Shown piece after piece: positions 7,886 through 17,290 of a DNA stretch of 64,000 bases. Source of the DNA: Glaciecola sp964195425 (lineage in GTDB: Bacteria > Pseudomonadota > Gammaproteobacteria > Enterobacterales > Alteromonadaceae). Position numbers and translations under genes: made by a program. The DNA is taken from NCBI GenBank assembly GCA_964195425.1, contig CAXMOM010000044.1:62001-126000 (forward strand). Direction: 5' to 3'. Position 1 is the first letter of the stretch. Every line of letters starts with the position of its first letter. The notes beneath the pieces were generated by a model that was not told the DNA's origin, did no database searches, and was given only the letters and a program-made list of their open reading frames with translations.

Positions 7886-9265
7886 GTGCAAAAGCTGTAC
7901 CCTGAGGTGATTAGACGCGACGCTCATAGCATGCGCAATTCTGACTTAACGCCCAACACATTAAAAGTACTACAAACATTAATAAAAAATGGGTACAAAG
8001 CATACGCAGTGGGTGGCTGTATTCGCGATAAACTGATGGGCAAAGAGCCAAAAGATTTTGACGTAGTCACCAACGCAACGCCGGAACAAATAAAAGCCTG
8101 TTTTAGAAATTGTCGGTTAATTGGTAGAAGATTTAGGCTTGCACACATCACTTTTGGTCGCGAAATAATTGAAGTGGCCACATTTCGAGGACATCATGAC
8201 ACTAGTTCGGTAACCACTCCAGATGACGTTACTAAAGAAGTAGAGCCAAAAGCAATCAAAGCGGGTGAGCCAGGCAAAGCATCTAACAAAGCTGGCGAGT
8301 TACTGGCAAGTCAAAATGATGCTGGTCAGCTAACACGTGATAATATTTTTGGCAGCATTGAAGAAGATGCTGCAAGACGCGATTTCACCTTTAATGCCAT
8401 GTACTTTGATGTAGAAGACGAGAGCATTTTGGACTTCGCAAACGGCATGAATGCTCTAGAAACCCGAAAAATTGTAATGATCGGCGACAGCGAGGTTAGA
8501 TTTAGAGAAGACCCCGTTAGAATGATTAGAGCCGTTCGTTTTGCCTGTAAACTACACATGCAATTGCCCATTGCACTTGCCAATAGCATTAAACAAAACG
8601 CGCACTTGATGAGTAATATTCCACCGGCACGGTTGTTTGAAGAGGTAAGTAAACTCTTGCTTAGTGGCAATGGTGCGGTAACGTTCGAAAGTTTGTTGAC
8701 GCATAATTTGCTGACACCACTTTTCCCCTTACTTACGCCGCTACTTACTGATGTAAACAGCAAAGAATACCAGTTTATTCTAAGTATGCTGAAAAATACC
8801 GACAACCGCATAAATAATCAACAGCGGATAACCCCTGCTTTTTTATATGCTGCTTTCTTATGGTACCCAATGGAAGAACGTGCGCAAGAGCGTATGTTTG
8901 AATCGACCATGCCTTTGCATGACGCGATTAACTTAGCGAGTGCCGACGTACTTTTTCAGCAAAGCCGAAGAATAATGATCCCCAAACGCTTCAGTATTCC
9001 CGTGCGAGAAATTTGGGGCTTACAACTTCGCTTACAAAGACGCCAAGGGCGCAGGTGCATACAACTATTAACTCACCCTAGATTCAGAGCTGCCTACGAT
9101 TTTTTGTTGCTACGAGGCAGTGTCGAAGGCGGTGATTTATATGAAACTGCACAGTGGTGGACAGTATTCCAAGAAGTTAGCGAAGATGAACGCACAACTA
9201 TGTTAAATGAATTACCAACAAGTAAGAGCCCACGCAAACGCCGTAAAAGGAAACCTGCACAATGA
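7886..9265 (+). CDS. pcnB: Poly(A) polymerase I
   Basis: PcnB adds poly(A) tails to RNA 3' ends and so promotes decay. The protein has 459 residues. The nucleotidyltransferase motif YAVGGCIRDKLMGKEPKDFDVVTNATPE (about 40-67) holds the catalytic Asp pair. Further family blocks are RNCRLIGRRFRLAHI and the RNA-binding DNIFGSIEEDAARRDFTFNAMYFD (about 151-174), and the C-terminus is Arg/Lys-rich. The start is a GTG at 7886 with AAGAGG five bases upstream; an overlapping ATG is in another frame. Between the GHHD motif and DNIFGS lies a low-complexity insertion of about 45 residues, longer than the E. coli linker. The stop overlaps folK in ATGA, which implies translational coupling. Confidence 0.95.
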   Translation: MQKLYPEVIRRDAHSMRNSDLTPNTLKVLQTLIKNGYKAYAVGGCIRDKLMGKEPKDFDVVTNATPEQIKACFRNCRLIGRRFRLAHITFGREIIEVATFRGHHDTSSVTTPDDVTKEVEPKAIKAGEPGKASNKAGELLASQNDAGQLTRDNIFGSIEEDAARRDFTFNAMYFDVEDESILDFANGMNALETRKIVMIGDSEVRFREDPVRMIRAVRFACKLHMQLPIALANSIKQNAHLMSNIPPARLFEEVSKLLLSGNGAVTFESLLTHNLLTPLFPLLTPLLTDVNSKEYQFILSMLKNTDNRINNQQRITPAFLYAAFLWYPMEERAQERMFESTMPLHDAINLASADVLFQQSRRIMIPKRFSIPVREIWGLQLRLQRRQGRRCIQLLTHPRFRAAYDFLLLRGSVEGGDLYETAQWWTVFQEVSEDERTTMLNELPTSKSPRKRRKRKPAQ

Positions 9266-9795
9266 TGTCAGATGTTGCCTATATTGGCTTAGGCAGTAAT
9301 ATTGAAAATCCACAGGCACAAATTAATACGGCGCTGGTAAATATTCAATCACACGAACAAATAAGTATTCAGCACTGTTCTCACCTGTATGCAAGTGCAC
9401 CTATGGGTCCGCAAAACCAACCCGATTATATCAATGCGGTAATTAAAGTGACCACCGGATTGACTCCCATAGAATTATTAGACGTTCTCCAAGAAATTGA
9501 ACAGCAACATGGTCGTAAACGCGTTGGGGAAAGATGGGGCCCCCGTACCCTAGACCTTGATATTATTTTGTTTAATAATCTTACAATGGACAACGACCGG
9601 CTAACCTTGCCTCATTATGGCATGGCACAACGCGAGTTTGTTATGGTGCCTTTGTTTGAAATAGAACCTGATATGATAATGCACAATGGCAAAACAATTG
9701 CTTCTTGGGTCGCAGAGTGTTCCTTTGCGCATTTGAGGCGACTGCCAGGTGAAATAGATCTTACGTCATTAACTTTATCAACACAAAAAGCATAA
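9262..9795 (+). CDS. folK: 2-amino-4-hydroxy-6-hydroxymethyldihydropteridine diphosphokinase
   Basis: FolK transfers pyrophosphate from ATP to hydroxymethyldihydropterin, a step in folate synthesis. The 177-residue protein has the typical N-terminus AYIGLGSNIENPQ (about 5-17), the YASAPMGPQNQPDYINAV block (about 48-65) and the signature RWGPRTLDLDIILFN (about 93-107), whose Asp residues bind magnesium. Two consecutive ATG codons at 9262 and 9265 are possible starts; the first overlaps the pcnB stop. The order pcnB-folK-panB-panC is conserved in gammaproteobacteria. Confidence 0.95.
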   Translation: MMSDVAYIGLGSNIENPQAQINTALVNIQSHEQISIQHCSHLYASAPMGPQNQPDYINAVIKVTTGLTPIELLDVLQEIEQQHGRKRVGERWGPRTLDLDIILFNNLTMDNDRLTLPHYGMAQREFVMVPLFEIEPDMIMHNGKTIASWVAECSFAHLRRLPGEIDLTSLTLSTQKA

Positions 9796-9811
9796 ATGTA
9801 GAGAGTGCAAC

Positions 9812-10606
9812 ATGAAAAAGCATACTGTCGCCAGTTTATTAAAAATGAAACAAGCACATGAAAAAATTGCTGCATTAACTGCTTATGATGCAAGTTTCGC
9901 CAAACTATTTGATCAACAAGATGTTGAAGTCATCCTTATAGGTGATTCCTTAGGCATGGTGTTGCAAGGTGAAGATGATACATTGTCGGTCACAGTTAAA
10001 GACATTGCCTATCATACTAAGTGTGTTCGTGCAGGCGCAGAAAAGGCCTTTGTTATTGCCGACATGCCATTTATGAGTTACAGCGAACCCGCTATTGCTT
10101 ACAAAAATGCGGCGACCTTAATGCGCTGCGGTGCAAGTATGGTTAAGGTAGAGGGCGGCGAATGGCTATTACAGACTATTGCAGGGCTTGTTGAACGTTC
10201 TGTACCTGTGTGCGGGCATTTGGGCTTGACGCCTCAATCTGTGCACGTATTGGGTGGTTTTCGTGTACAAGGACGGGAGCAAAACCAAGCAGATAAAATT
10301 ATTAGTACCGCCATTGCTCTAGAAGCGGCCGGCATACAGCTACTGGTACTCGAATGTGTGCCCTCCAGCTTAGCTCGAATGATTAGTGAAAAACTAAGCA
10401 TACCGGTTATTGGCATAGGCGCCGGCCCGCATACCGATGGGCAAATTTTAGTTATGCACGATATGCTCGGCATAAGCGCTAACTATATGCCTAAGTTCTC
10501 AAAAAATTATTTGCTTGAAACGGGTAATATACCCGACAGTGTTAAGCAGTACATTAGTGACGTTAAATCACAAGTTTTCCCTGGCCCTGACCATAGTTTC
10601 GACTAA
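9812..10606 (+). CDS. panB: 3-methyl-2-oxobutanoate hydroxymethyltransferase
   Basis: PanB makes ketopantoate from alpha-ketoisovalerate and methylene-tetrahydrofolate, the first committed step of pantothenate synthesis. The 264-residue protein is full length. Recognisable stretches are IAALTAYDASFAKLFD (about 20-35) and the metal/substrate motif LIGDSLGMVLQG (about 42-53). VKVEGGEW and CGHLGLTPQSVH occur in mid-protein, and IGIGAGPHTDGQILVMHDMLG carries conserved active-site positions. A weak ribosome site precedes the ATG. It lies 16 bases after folK, and folate supply and PanB's cofactor need are thus encoded side by side. Confidence 0.97.
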   Translation: MKKHTVASLLKMKQAHEKIAALTAYDASFAKLFDQQDVEVILIGDSLGMVLQGEDDTLSVTVKDIAYHTKCVRAGAEKAFVIADMPFMSYSEPAIAYKNAATLMRCGASMVKVEGGEWLLQTIAGLVERSVPVCGHLGLTPQSVHVLGGFRVQGREQNQADKIISTAIALEAAGIQLLVLECVPSSLARMISEKLSIPVIGIGAGPHTDGQILVMHDMLGISANYMPKFSKNYLLETGNIPDSVKQYISDVKSQVFPGPDHSFD

Positions 10607-10675
10607 GGTAACAAGGCGAATGTTTTCTGCTCTAGTACAATAATATTTAATTAGTCGGTAAGAGATTTAACTTTA

Positions 10676-11524
10676 ATGAAAGTGATTCAAGAAATAAATG
10701 CTTTACGCCAACTTCGTAGAACATGGCAGTCAAGCAAAGAAGATATAGCCTTTGTGCCTACCATGGGCAACTTACACGATGGTCACTTAAAATTGGTCGA
10801 GGAAGCTAAGAAAGTATCGCCAAAAGTAGTCGTGTCTATTTTTGTTAATCCGCTTCAATTTGGTCCCGATGAAGATTTAGATGCCTATCCTAAAACCCTT
10901 GAGAACGACAAATCGTCTCTTGCAGCCCTTGGTGTTGACGTGCTGTTTATGCCTAAAAGCGAAGACATTTACAGCCGAGGTTTAGAGCAACAAACCTTTG
11001 TAGAGGTGCCGGGTTTATCCTATATGATTTGTGGTGCTAGTAGACCCGGTCATTTCAGAGGCGTTGCCACTATAGTGTGTAAACTTTTTAACATGGTACA
11101 ACCCAATCATGCATTTTTTGGTGAAAAAGACTTTCAGCAGCTACAGGTCATTCAAGCAATGGTTACCGATTTATCAATGAACTTAACGATTCATGGCATA
11201 CCCACCCAGCGCCATGCAAATGGTTTAGCGATGAGCTCTCGCAACGTTTACCTAACTGAATCACAAAGAGTAATTGCGCCTTTGTTGTATCAAGAGGTAC
11301 AGCAGCTTCGAGACCAAATAGTCAGTGGCAGAAGAGATTTTACATTACTGATATTGCAGGCAAAGCAGCGCTTATCTGATGCTGGTTTTAACCCCGATTA
11401 CATTGAACTTCGAAATTCAGAAACCTTAATGCAGGTAGGTCATGAAGACAAAGACCTGGTTATTCTGGCTGCTGCGTTTTGTGGCAAAACTAGGCTGATT
11501 GATAACTTACGTTTCGATATTTAA
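10676..11524 (+). CDS. panC: Pantoate-beta-alanine ligase (pantothenate synthetase)
   Basis: PanC joins pantoate to beta-alanine using ATP. The 282-residue protein has the nucleotidyl-transferase HIGH-type motif in FVPTMGNLHDGHLKLVEEAK (about 22-41). VSIFVNPLQFGPDEDLDAYP follows at about 53-72, then FGEKDFQQL and the KMSKS-like stretch LAMSSRNVYL (about 184-193). These are all hallmarks of the family. It is the last gene of the folK-panB-panC run and lies 69 bases after panB. It converges on hemB, and no strong terminator is evident in the 63-base gap between them. Confidence 0.97.
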   Translation: MKVIQEINALRQLRRTWQSSKEDIAFVPTMGNLHDGHLKLVEEAKKVSPKVVVSIFVNPLQFGPDEDLDAYPKTLENDKSSLAALGVDVLFMPKSEDIYSRGLEQQTFVEVPGLSYMICGASRPGHFRGVATIVCKLFNMVQPNHAFFGEKDFQQLQVIQAMVTDLSMNLTIHGIPTQRHANGLAMSSRNVYLTESQRVIAPLLYQEVQQLRDQIVSGRRDFTLLILQAKQRLSDAGFNPDYIELRNSETLMQVGHEDKDLVILAAAFCGKTRLIDNLRFDI

Positions 11525-11587
11525 AGAGAGAAAAGGAGCCGGTAAAGCTTTGTGCTATTTCGGCGCTATTCCTATACTACTTCTGCA

Positions 11588-12586
11588 CTATCTTTGTACT
11601 AAGAGCTTCGCAGCAGCTTTCGCAAAGTAAGTTAAAATCCCGTCAGCGCCTGCGCGTTTAAAGGCCAAAAGAGACTCCATAATTACCGCATCTTTATTCA
11701 GCCAACCGTTTTGAAAAGCGGCCTGGTGCATAGCGTATTCACCACTTACCTGATACGCGAAAGTGGGCACTTTACATTCGCTTTTGCATCGATGTACTAA
11801 ATCTAAATAAGGCATACCGGGTTTTACCATGACCATGTCGGCACCCTCGTTAATATCTAGGGTAATCTCTAATATTGCTTCGTCACTATTTGCAGGGTCC
11901 ATTTGATAACTTTTTTTGTCACCACCTTTGATATTACTCGCCGACCCTACCGCGTCTCTAAAGGGCCCGTAGTAACTTGAAGCGTACTTTGCCGAATAAG
12001 CCATAATGCAGGTGTTTACGAAACCTTCGGCTTCTAATGCCTCGCGGATGGCACCAATTCTGCCATCCATCATATCAGATGGCGCGACTATATCCGCTCC
12101 TGCACGAGCATGTGAGAGCGCTTGTTCTACTAATACATTAATGGTTTCATCATTCAGAACGTAACCATTGTTGTCTATTATGCCGTCTTGACCATGAGTG
12201 GTGTATGGGTCTAATGCAACATCGGTAATAATACAAATGGCATCGCCAAATTTGGCTTTCAAAGCAATTACTGCTTCTTGTGCGAGTCCGCTTGAATTAA
12301 AAGCTTCTTCTGCATTTAACGATTTTTTACTTTCACCAACAACTGGGAATAAGGCGAAATGCTGAATGCCCAAGGCAAGACATTCGGCCACTTCTTCAAG
12401 TAGTAAATCTATACTAAACCTAAATATATCGGGCATTGAATCAATTGTTTCAGTCTGTTGTTGTCCGGGAATAACAAACATAGGGTAAATTAAGTCGTTA
12501 ACCGATAGTGCATGTTCAGCTACTAAATTTCGCAATGCGGGAGTACGCCTTAAGCGACGTGGACGAGTGAGTAGCATTCCTGACAT
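11588..12586 (-). CDS. hemB: Delta-aminolevulinic acid dehydratase (porphobilinogen synthase)
   Basis: HemB condenses two 5-aminolevulinate molecules into porphobilinogen for haem synthesis. The 332-residue protein carries both Schiff-base lysines: Lys200 in AYSAKYAS and Lys255 in VMVKPGMPY. The region that holds the cysteine zinc triad in E. coli reads here DVALDPYTTHGQDG (122-135), with no cysteines. This is the Pseudomonas-type, magnesium-dependent class without catalytic zinc. The gene ends the minus-strand run tatABC-unknown-tatD-DGC-DGC-hemB, 40 bases after the second diguanylate cyclase gene. The proximity of tat and hem genes is common in related bacteria. Confidence 0.96.
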   Translation of the reverse strand: MSGMLLTRPRRLRRTPALRNLVAEHALSVNDLIYPMFVIPGQQQTETIDSMPDIFRFSIDLLLEEVAECLALGIQHFALFPVVGESKKSLNAEEAFNSSGLAQEAVIALKAKFGDAICIITDVALDPYTTHGQDGIIDNNGYVLNDETINVLVEQALSHARAGADIVAPSDMMDGRIGAIREALEAEGFVNTCIMAYSAKYASSYYGPFRDAVGSASNIKGGDKKSYQMDPANSDEAILEITLDINEGADMVMVKPGMPYLDLVHRCKSECKVPTFAYQVSGEYAMHQAAFQNGWLNKDAVIMESLLAFKRAGADGILTYFAKAAAKLLVQR

Positions 12587-12626
12587 GTAATATTTCCTTG
12601 AAGTAACGAAGTCGCATTAAGTATAC

Positions 12627-14546
12627 CTAAGCTACAACTAAATTTCGTCCTTTCTGTTTGGCTAAGTATAAATTTCCGTCGGCTTTTGACAATAACTCTC
12701 TAGAATCGGCAATATTTATTAAGTGTTTACTAAACACGCCCGAACTTATTGTGAATGAAATAGTGTGCCCACCATAGCTTACTTCGAGCGCCTGAACTGC
12801 TATTCTAAATTCCTCAAGCTTTTCCTTCACCTGCTGCAGCGGTAAAATTGTAGCCACAATAAACTCTTCACCACCAAATCGACAATATGTGTAATCATTG
12901 CCATGAAAGCGTTCTTTTAATAGCGCTGAAAACGCACGTAAACATTCGTCTCCAGCCATATGGCCGAAGGTATCATTAACCTTTTTAAAGTGATCTATAT
13001 CAATTACAACAACGCACAAGGCATCACCCATATTAATACTCGACTTGCTCAAGCCCTTAAGCGACTCTTCAAAGGCGAGTCTATTCGGCAAGCCTGTTAA
13101 TCCATCGAAATTACGTATTAGCTCGAGTTCAGAACTCGCCAATGACAGCTTGTCGAGCGCTCCTTCAAGTTGCACAGTTTGCGCTTTTACCTGTCCTTTA
13201 AGCTTGGATTGTGCATCTTGCTGTAATTGTAAAATTTGATCTTTCGATTGCACCGATTTTTCTTTTTCGTGCAATGCAAGTTCTTTCATTTCTAAGGTGT
13301 GTAGGTGTCTCACTCTATATCCATAAATAAGCGCTAAACCTATCATTAAGGTCTCTAAATGAAACCCGATAAACAAGACGTAAATGTGTTCAAGCTGCAA
13401 GGCAATCAAATCTAATCTGCCCAAAATTACAATAAGCGAAGTTATCAAAAATACAATCCAAACAAAAATGAAAAAGCGTGCGACCTTAGAACCTGTTTTG
13501 CTTATTGCGTAACATAAAATAGGCATTGAAAATAAAGTAAGGATTACCGCTATCATATGAAATTTTAGAAAAACAGGATTAAGCGAAATAAGCGACAAAC
13601 CGCTTAGTACCAAATGGAAGTAAATGAACGTGTTAAACGTTAAGTTGTGAACTCTGCTCGCAGACAGAATGATCATTTGCGTAAATTTAACTAAACATAA
13701 ATACGTTAAGCTAATAGAAACGCCACCCATTACTGCTTGCAACCCCACACCTTGCGGCCAAAGGTATTGAAAACCAAAGCCGCTGAGCGACATTGCGTGC
13801 AATAAGAACCCGCCCAAATACAATCCGTACCACATATATTCTGTTTTTTGAATAGTGGCGTACATCATCAAGCTGTAGCAAACTAGCGCTAGCATGTACC
13901 CAAAAACAATGCCAAAGAGAATCGTTAAATGATCATTGAATTCTAAGAATCCTTTTTTACTCCATAGGCCAAAACCTAATTCAATCGAAAGTTTTGATGA
14001 TGCCGATATATATAAAGTAGTGTTTTGTTGGCTCACGTCTAATGGTATAACAAGGTTTGGTAGGGCTAATTGCCTATCTGCAAAAGGCCTTAGATCTCCG
14101 GCCTGATATTCGGCGATGATTGTTTGCTCTTTTCCCGATTCTTCCGATTGACCAACAAGCTTTATATCGACAATATCTAATAAAGGGTTTTTGAAACGTA
14201 ATAAAATAGACGATTCATTATGCTTAGGCACATCTACCCTAAGCCAGACTTTTCCATTAGTCGGCTTGAACCTTAAGCTTTGAGTTACTTTCCATCGCTC
14301 TTCGCTTAAAGAAAGAATATCATTAAAATTAGCGGTTTCCCCGTCATCAACAAAGTACACGGTATTACTAAGTTTATATTCACCATTAGCAGCATTCCCT
14401 AAAAACAATGTTGCTTGCATAAATAAAACCACAGAGCCGAAAATAAGCGCGACAATCCAATACCGCCATAAAAACGTAAGCGCAGCAAATATGTTGGGAT
14501 TACGCTTAATGACTATCGAGATAGCTGTGTTATTCAATGCAATCAA
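12627..14546 (-). CDS. 7TMR-DISM membrane diguanylate cyclase (second of a tandem pair)
   Basis: This is a 639-residue membrane protein: one N-terminal anchor (about 28-52), then a periplasmic 7TMR-DISMED2-like sensory domain with VWLRVDVPKHN and LRFKNPLLDIVDI. About seven membrane helices follow (about 205-410), then a short coiled coil and a C-terminal GGDEF domain with FDGLTGLPNRLAFE and RFGGEEFIV. GGEEF is an active-site sequence, so c-di-GMP synthesis is likely. The inhibitory site position reads HGND rather than RxxD, so product inhibition at this site is probably lost. The start is a TTG overlapping the stop of the preceding paralogue in TTGA. The DISM ligand is unknown. Confidence 0.9.
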   Translation of the reverse strand: MIALNNTAISIVIKRNPNIFAALTFLWRYWIVALIFGSVVLFMQATLFLGNAANGEYKLSNTVYFVDDGETANFNDILSLSEERWKVTQSLRFKPTNGKVWLRVDVPKHNESSILLRFKNPLLDIVDIKLVGQSEESGKEQTIIAEYQAGDLRPFADRQLALPNLVIPLDVSQQNTTLYISASSKLSIELGFGLWSKKGFLEFNDHLTILFGIVFGYMLALVCYSLMMYATIQKTEYMWYGLYLGGFLLHAMSLSGFGFQYLWPQGVGLQAVMGGVSISLTYLCLVKFTQMIILSASRVHNLTFNTFIYFHLVLSGLSLISLNPVFLKFHMIAVILTLFSMPILCYAISKTGSKVARFFIFVWIVFLITSLIVILGRLDLIALQLEHIYVLFIGFHLETLMIGLALIYGYRVRHLHTLEMKELALHEKEKSVQSKDQILQLQQDAQSKLKGQVKAQTVQLEGALDKLSLASSELELIRNFDGLTGLPNRLAFEESLKGLSKSSINMGDALCVVVIDIDHFKKVNDTFGHMAGDECLRAFSALLKERFHGNDYTYCRFGGEEFIVATILPLQQVKEKLEEFRIAVQALEVSYGGHTISFTISSGVFSKHLINIADSRELLSKADGNLYLAKQKGRNLVVA

Positions 14547-16435
14547 AAGTTATCAACTATCACACAATTGCGCCCTGCTTCCTTGGCGCTGTATAAGAGT
14601 TTATCAGCAAAGCCAATAATGAGACTGGTTTCATCTTCAGAAGAAACTACTCTGCTACATCCTCCAATACTGACGGTCATTGAAATTTCTTGGCCTTCAA
14701 ATAAAACATTCTTATTTTCAACGTTTTTACGTACTTTCTCTAACAGTTTTTCCAGGCCATCTTGATCCGTATTTGGCAAGATTAAAACAAATTCCTCACC
14801 ACCATACCGACAAATAATATCCGATGGACGTTTTACAGTTTCTTTGAGAATATTGGAAAAAAACTGTAAACAATGATCACCACATAAATGACCGTAGGTA
14901 TCATTAATTTTTTTAAAGTAATCTATGTCTAGCATAGCAAGGCCAAGCGGGCTTAATTCACGTTTACTGCGCCTGCTTTCAGCAATAATTTGTTTGTCAA
15001 AGTAGCGCCTGTTCATCAAACCAGTAAGCGGGTCAATCGCGCTGAGTTTTTCTAATTCTCGATTCCTTTCAGATAATTCACGTAAGGCAATTTCTAGTTC
15101 AAGCGTTCTTTCTTCAATACTATATTCCAAGTCTGACTGATTTTTTTCTTGTAGCGTAATCAATTCATCTTTAGTTTCGATTGCCTCTTGTTCGTTTTTC
15201 AGTGCAATGTCGCGAGTAGTCTTTGCACTCACTAACTGTTCATTAAAGTTCACAGCTAGGGCTAAGGCCAATAGAAGTGCTTCGGTAATCGCACCTATCA
15301 TTAATAAATAACTAGAATTAACCGGCGGTTCGTATAGTCCAAAACTTTCCATAGCAATGGACATACCTGAGAGTAAAAGGACGCCCCAAGCAGCACAAAA
15401 ATATTTGGCAACAAGGCTACCTTTAATCGCCAGTAGTAGACCCACACTAAAAATAATAGGCATAGTAATGATGAGCAAAACCAGTACCGATTTTATGGCA
15501 ACTTCATAGGGTAAGCCAATAAAGCATAAGCACAAAAGACTAATGAAAATATATTTTATATTACGAAGTGTTGTATATCTGGTGGATGATTGTATGTTCA
15601 ACTCCAATAAATTGATGCTTAGCGAAATGATAAAAATCATCGTTAAACAAGCAAAAATTGGGGTACAAAATTCTTGCAGCCACGTACTACTTGGCCATAG
15701 GTAATGAAAGCCAATACCGTGTATTGAGGCGACTACCATAGCTATACTGCTAACGTAACCGGTATACACTAGGAAAAGATTATTGCGAGTGACTGCATAG
15801 ATGTAAAGATTGCTAAGTGCCATGGCAATCATATAGCCAAAAAATAGTCCTAAAAATAATTTCTGAAGGCTCGAATATTCAATGTAATCTTTTGCGGCCC
15901 ATATTTCGACGGGAATGTTAATAGGGCCCTTGCTTGTGACTCGGATATAAGCGTATAACTCTCCATCAACTTCAGGCACTGCAAATAAAAAATTTTCAGA
16001 GATGATAGAACGGTTATAATATGGCAATGCATCACCCGATTTGTATGCGCCTATTACTTGTGATCCCTTTTCAGGAGATGTTAGAAACCATACGTTCACA
16101 TGGTCTAACAAGCCATAGTTAATTAGCAAAAAGCGGGGTTCTTGTGTGTTTGGTTCGGGTAATTTGACTTTTAACCAATGGGGCGCAGAGTCTAGTCCAA
16201 AATTAAAACTATCAACTTTTTCCCAATCGGTATCTACCCGCTCTACGGTGTCTCTAATACTGGCACTGAAGCTTTTATCGACGAACAAACTGGCATACAA
16301 ATCTGTGGTATTTTGTTTGCTAATTTGGGTTAAATTGTAGGGCAGTATAAATAATATGAGGACGAATAATAACACGCTAGCAATTATGCCTGCGGTTCTT
16401 GTTTTGGTCATTATGCCAAACTCATTCGTGGTCAT
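14543..16435 (-). CDS. 7TMR-DISM membrane diguanylate cyclase (first of a tandem pair)
   Basis: This 630-residue protein has the same architecture as its downstream neighbour. An N-terminal anchor is followed by a periplasmic DISMED2-like domain (APHWLKVKLPEPN, LINYGLLDHVNVW), seven predicted membrane helices (about 190-390) and a coiled coil. The GGDEF domain has IDPLTGLMNRRYFD and RYGGEEFVLILPN. The catalytic GGEEF is intact, and RPSD five residues before it is a canonical RxxD inhibitory site. The two proteins are diverged paralogues from a tandem duplication, with four-base gene overlap and so coupled translation. The gene follows tatD by 20 bases. A second ATG eight codons into the frame is a possible alternative start. 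Confidence 0.9.
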   Translation of the reverse strand: MTTNEFGIMTKTRTAGIIASVLLFVLILFILPYNLTQISKQNTTDLYASLFVDKSFSASIRDTVERVDTDWEKVDSFNFGLDSAPHWLKVKLPEPNTQEPRFLLINYGLLDHVNVWFLTSPEKGSQVIGAYKSGDALPYYNRSIISENFLFAVPEVDGELYAYIRVTSKGPINIPVEIWAAKDYIEYSSLQKLFLGLFFGYMIAMALSNLYIYAVTRNNLFLVYTGYVSSIAMVVASIHGIGFHYLWPSSTWLQEFCTPIFACLTMIFIISLSINLLELNIQSSTRYTTLRNIKYIFISLLCLCFIGLPYEVAIKSVLVLLIITMPIIFSVGLLLAIKGSLVAKYFCAAWGVLLLSGMSIAMESFGLYEPPVNSSYLLMIGAITEALLLALALAVNFNEQLVSAKTTRDIALKNEQEAIETKDELITLQEKNQSDLEYSIEERTLELEIALRELSERNRELEKLSAIDPLTGLMNRRYFDKQIIAESRRSKRELSPLGLAMLDIDYFKKINDTYGHLCGDHCLQFFSNILKETVKRPSDIICRYGGEEFVLILPNTDQDGLEKLLEKVRKNVENKNVLFEGQEISMTVSIGGCSRVVSSEDETSLIIGFADKLLYSAKEAGRNCVIVDNF

Positions 16436-16455
16436 TGCTATTGAGTATCCGAGTG

Positions 16456-17289
16456 TTAACTAAAAAACAGGGTAAATGCGTTGTCAAATGCATGTTTTTC
16501 TATCGTTGATATATCTACATTTATTATCTCAGATAAAGATTCTGCAATATGTGGCAAGAAACAAGGTTCATTTTTCGACTTTCTTGGTTTAAGCGTTTTT
16601 GGAAACAAATAAGGCGCATCTGTTTCTAACAACAAACGTGAAAGTGGTAAATTTAGCACTGCTTCTCGCAATTGCTGACCTCTTTTTTCATCACATAACC
16701 AACCGGTAATACCCACATAGCAGCCCAATGACAAATAGCCATTAAGTTGTTCTTTATTTCCAGTAAAGCAGTGGGTAACCATAAATTTTAGCGACGGAGC
16801 ATACTGTTCAAGCAGTATCATTTGTTCATCAAAGGCGTCTCTTTCGTGCAAATACACGCCCATGTTGTTGTTAGCTGCAATATTTAGCTGTTGCTCAAAT
16901 GCATATAACTGATTTGTTCTAGTCGAAAAATTACGATTAAAGTCCAACCCACACTCGCCTATAGCTGTTATGTGGTTATCGGCACTCAGCGCGTTTAGTT
17001 TAGTCCAAGATTCCCTTTTTGCCTGATCGGCATAATGCGGGTGAATGCCTGCTGTACAAGCAAGTTTAACCTTACTTATTAATTGTTTATTGAGGTCATT
17101 AACATGAATAGATTCACAAACAGGAGGATGATTGTGCTTTTTACATAAAGCTAAGGCTTGTTCAGACTCTCCTAGGGTAGAAGAGATGACTAATATATTG
17201 TTAACCTTGGCTTGCGCTGCACGCAGCAACACGTCTGCTAGCGTAAACCTAGGGTCTAGTAAGTTTACACCAGTGTCAATCCAGCTCAT
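16456..17289 (-). CDS. tatD: TatD family metal-dependent hydrolase (3'-5' DNase)
   Basis: TatD is a cytoplasmic metal-dependent nuclease; despite its name it is not needed for Tat export. The 277-residue protein has the TIM-barrel hydrolase motifs AGIHPHYAD (about 79-87), ITAIGECGLDFNRNFSTRTNQ (about 106-126), MVTHCFTGN and LLLETDAPYLFP (about 211-222). At the N-terminus DTGVNLLD replaces the usual HxH pair, as in E. coli TatD itself (DIGVNL), so this is the TatD subgroup rather than YcfH or YjjV. The gene begins one base after the preceding unknown gene and belongs to the tat run. Confidence 0.92.
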   Translation of the reverse strand: MSWIDTGVNLLDPRFTLADVLLRAAQAKVNNILVISSTLGESEQALALCKKHNHPPVCESIHVNDLNKQLISKVKLACTAGIHPHYADQAKRESWTKLNALSADNHITAIGECGLDFNRNFSTRTNQLYAFEQQLNIAANNNMGVYLHERDAFDEQMILLEQYAPSLKFMVTHCFTGNKEQLNGYLSLGCYVGITGWLCDEKRGQQLREAVLNLPLSRLLLETDAPYLFPKTLKPRKSKNEPCFLPHIAESLSEIINVDISTIEKHAFDNAFTLFFS

Positions 17290-17290
17290 T

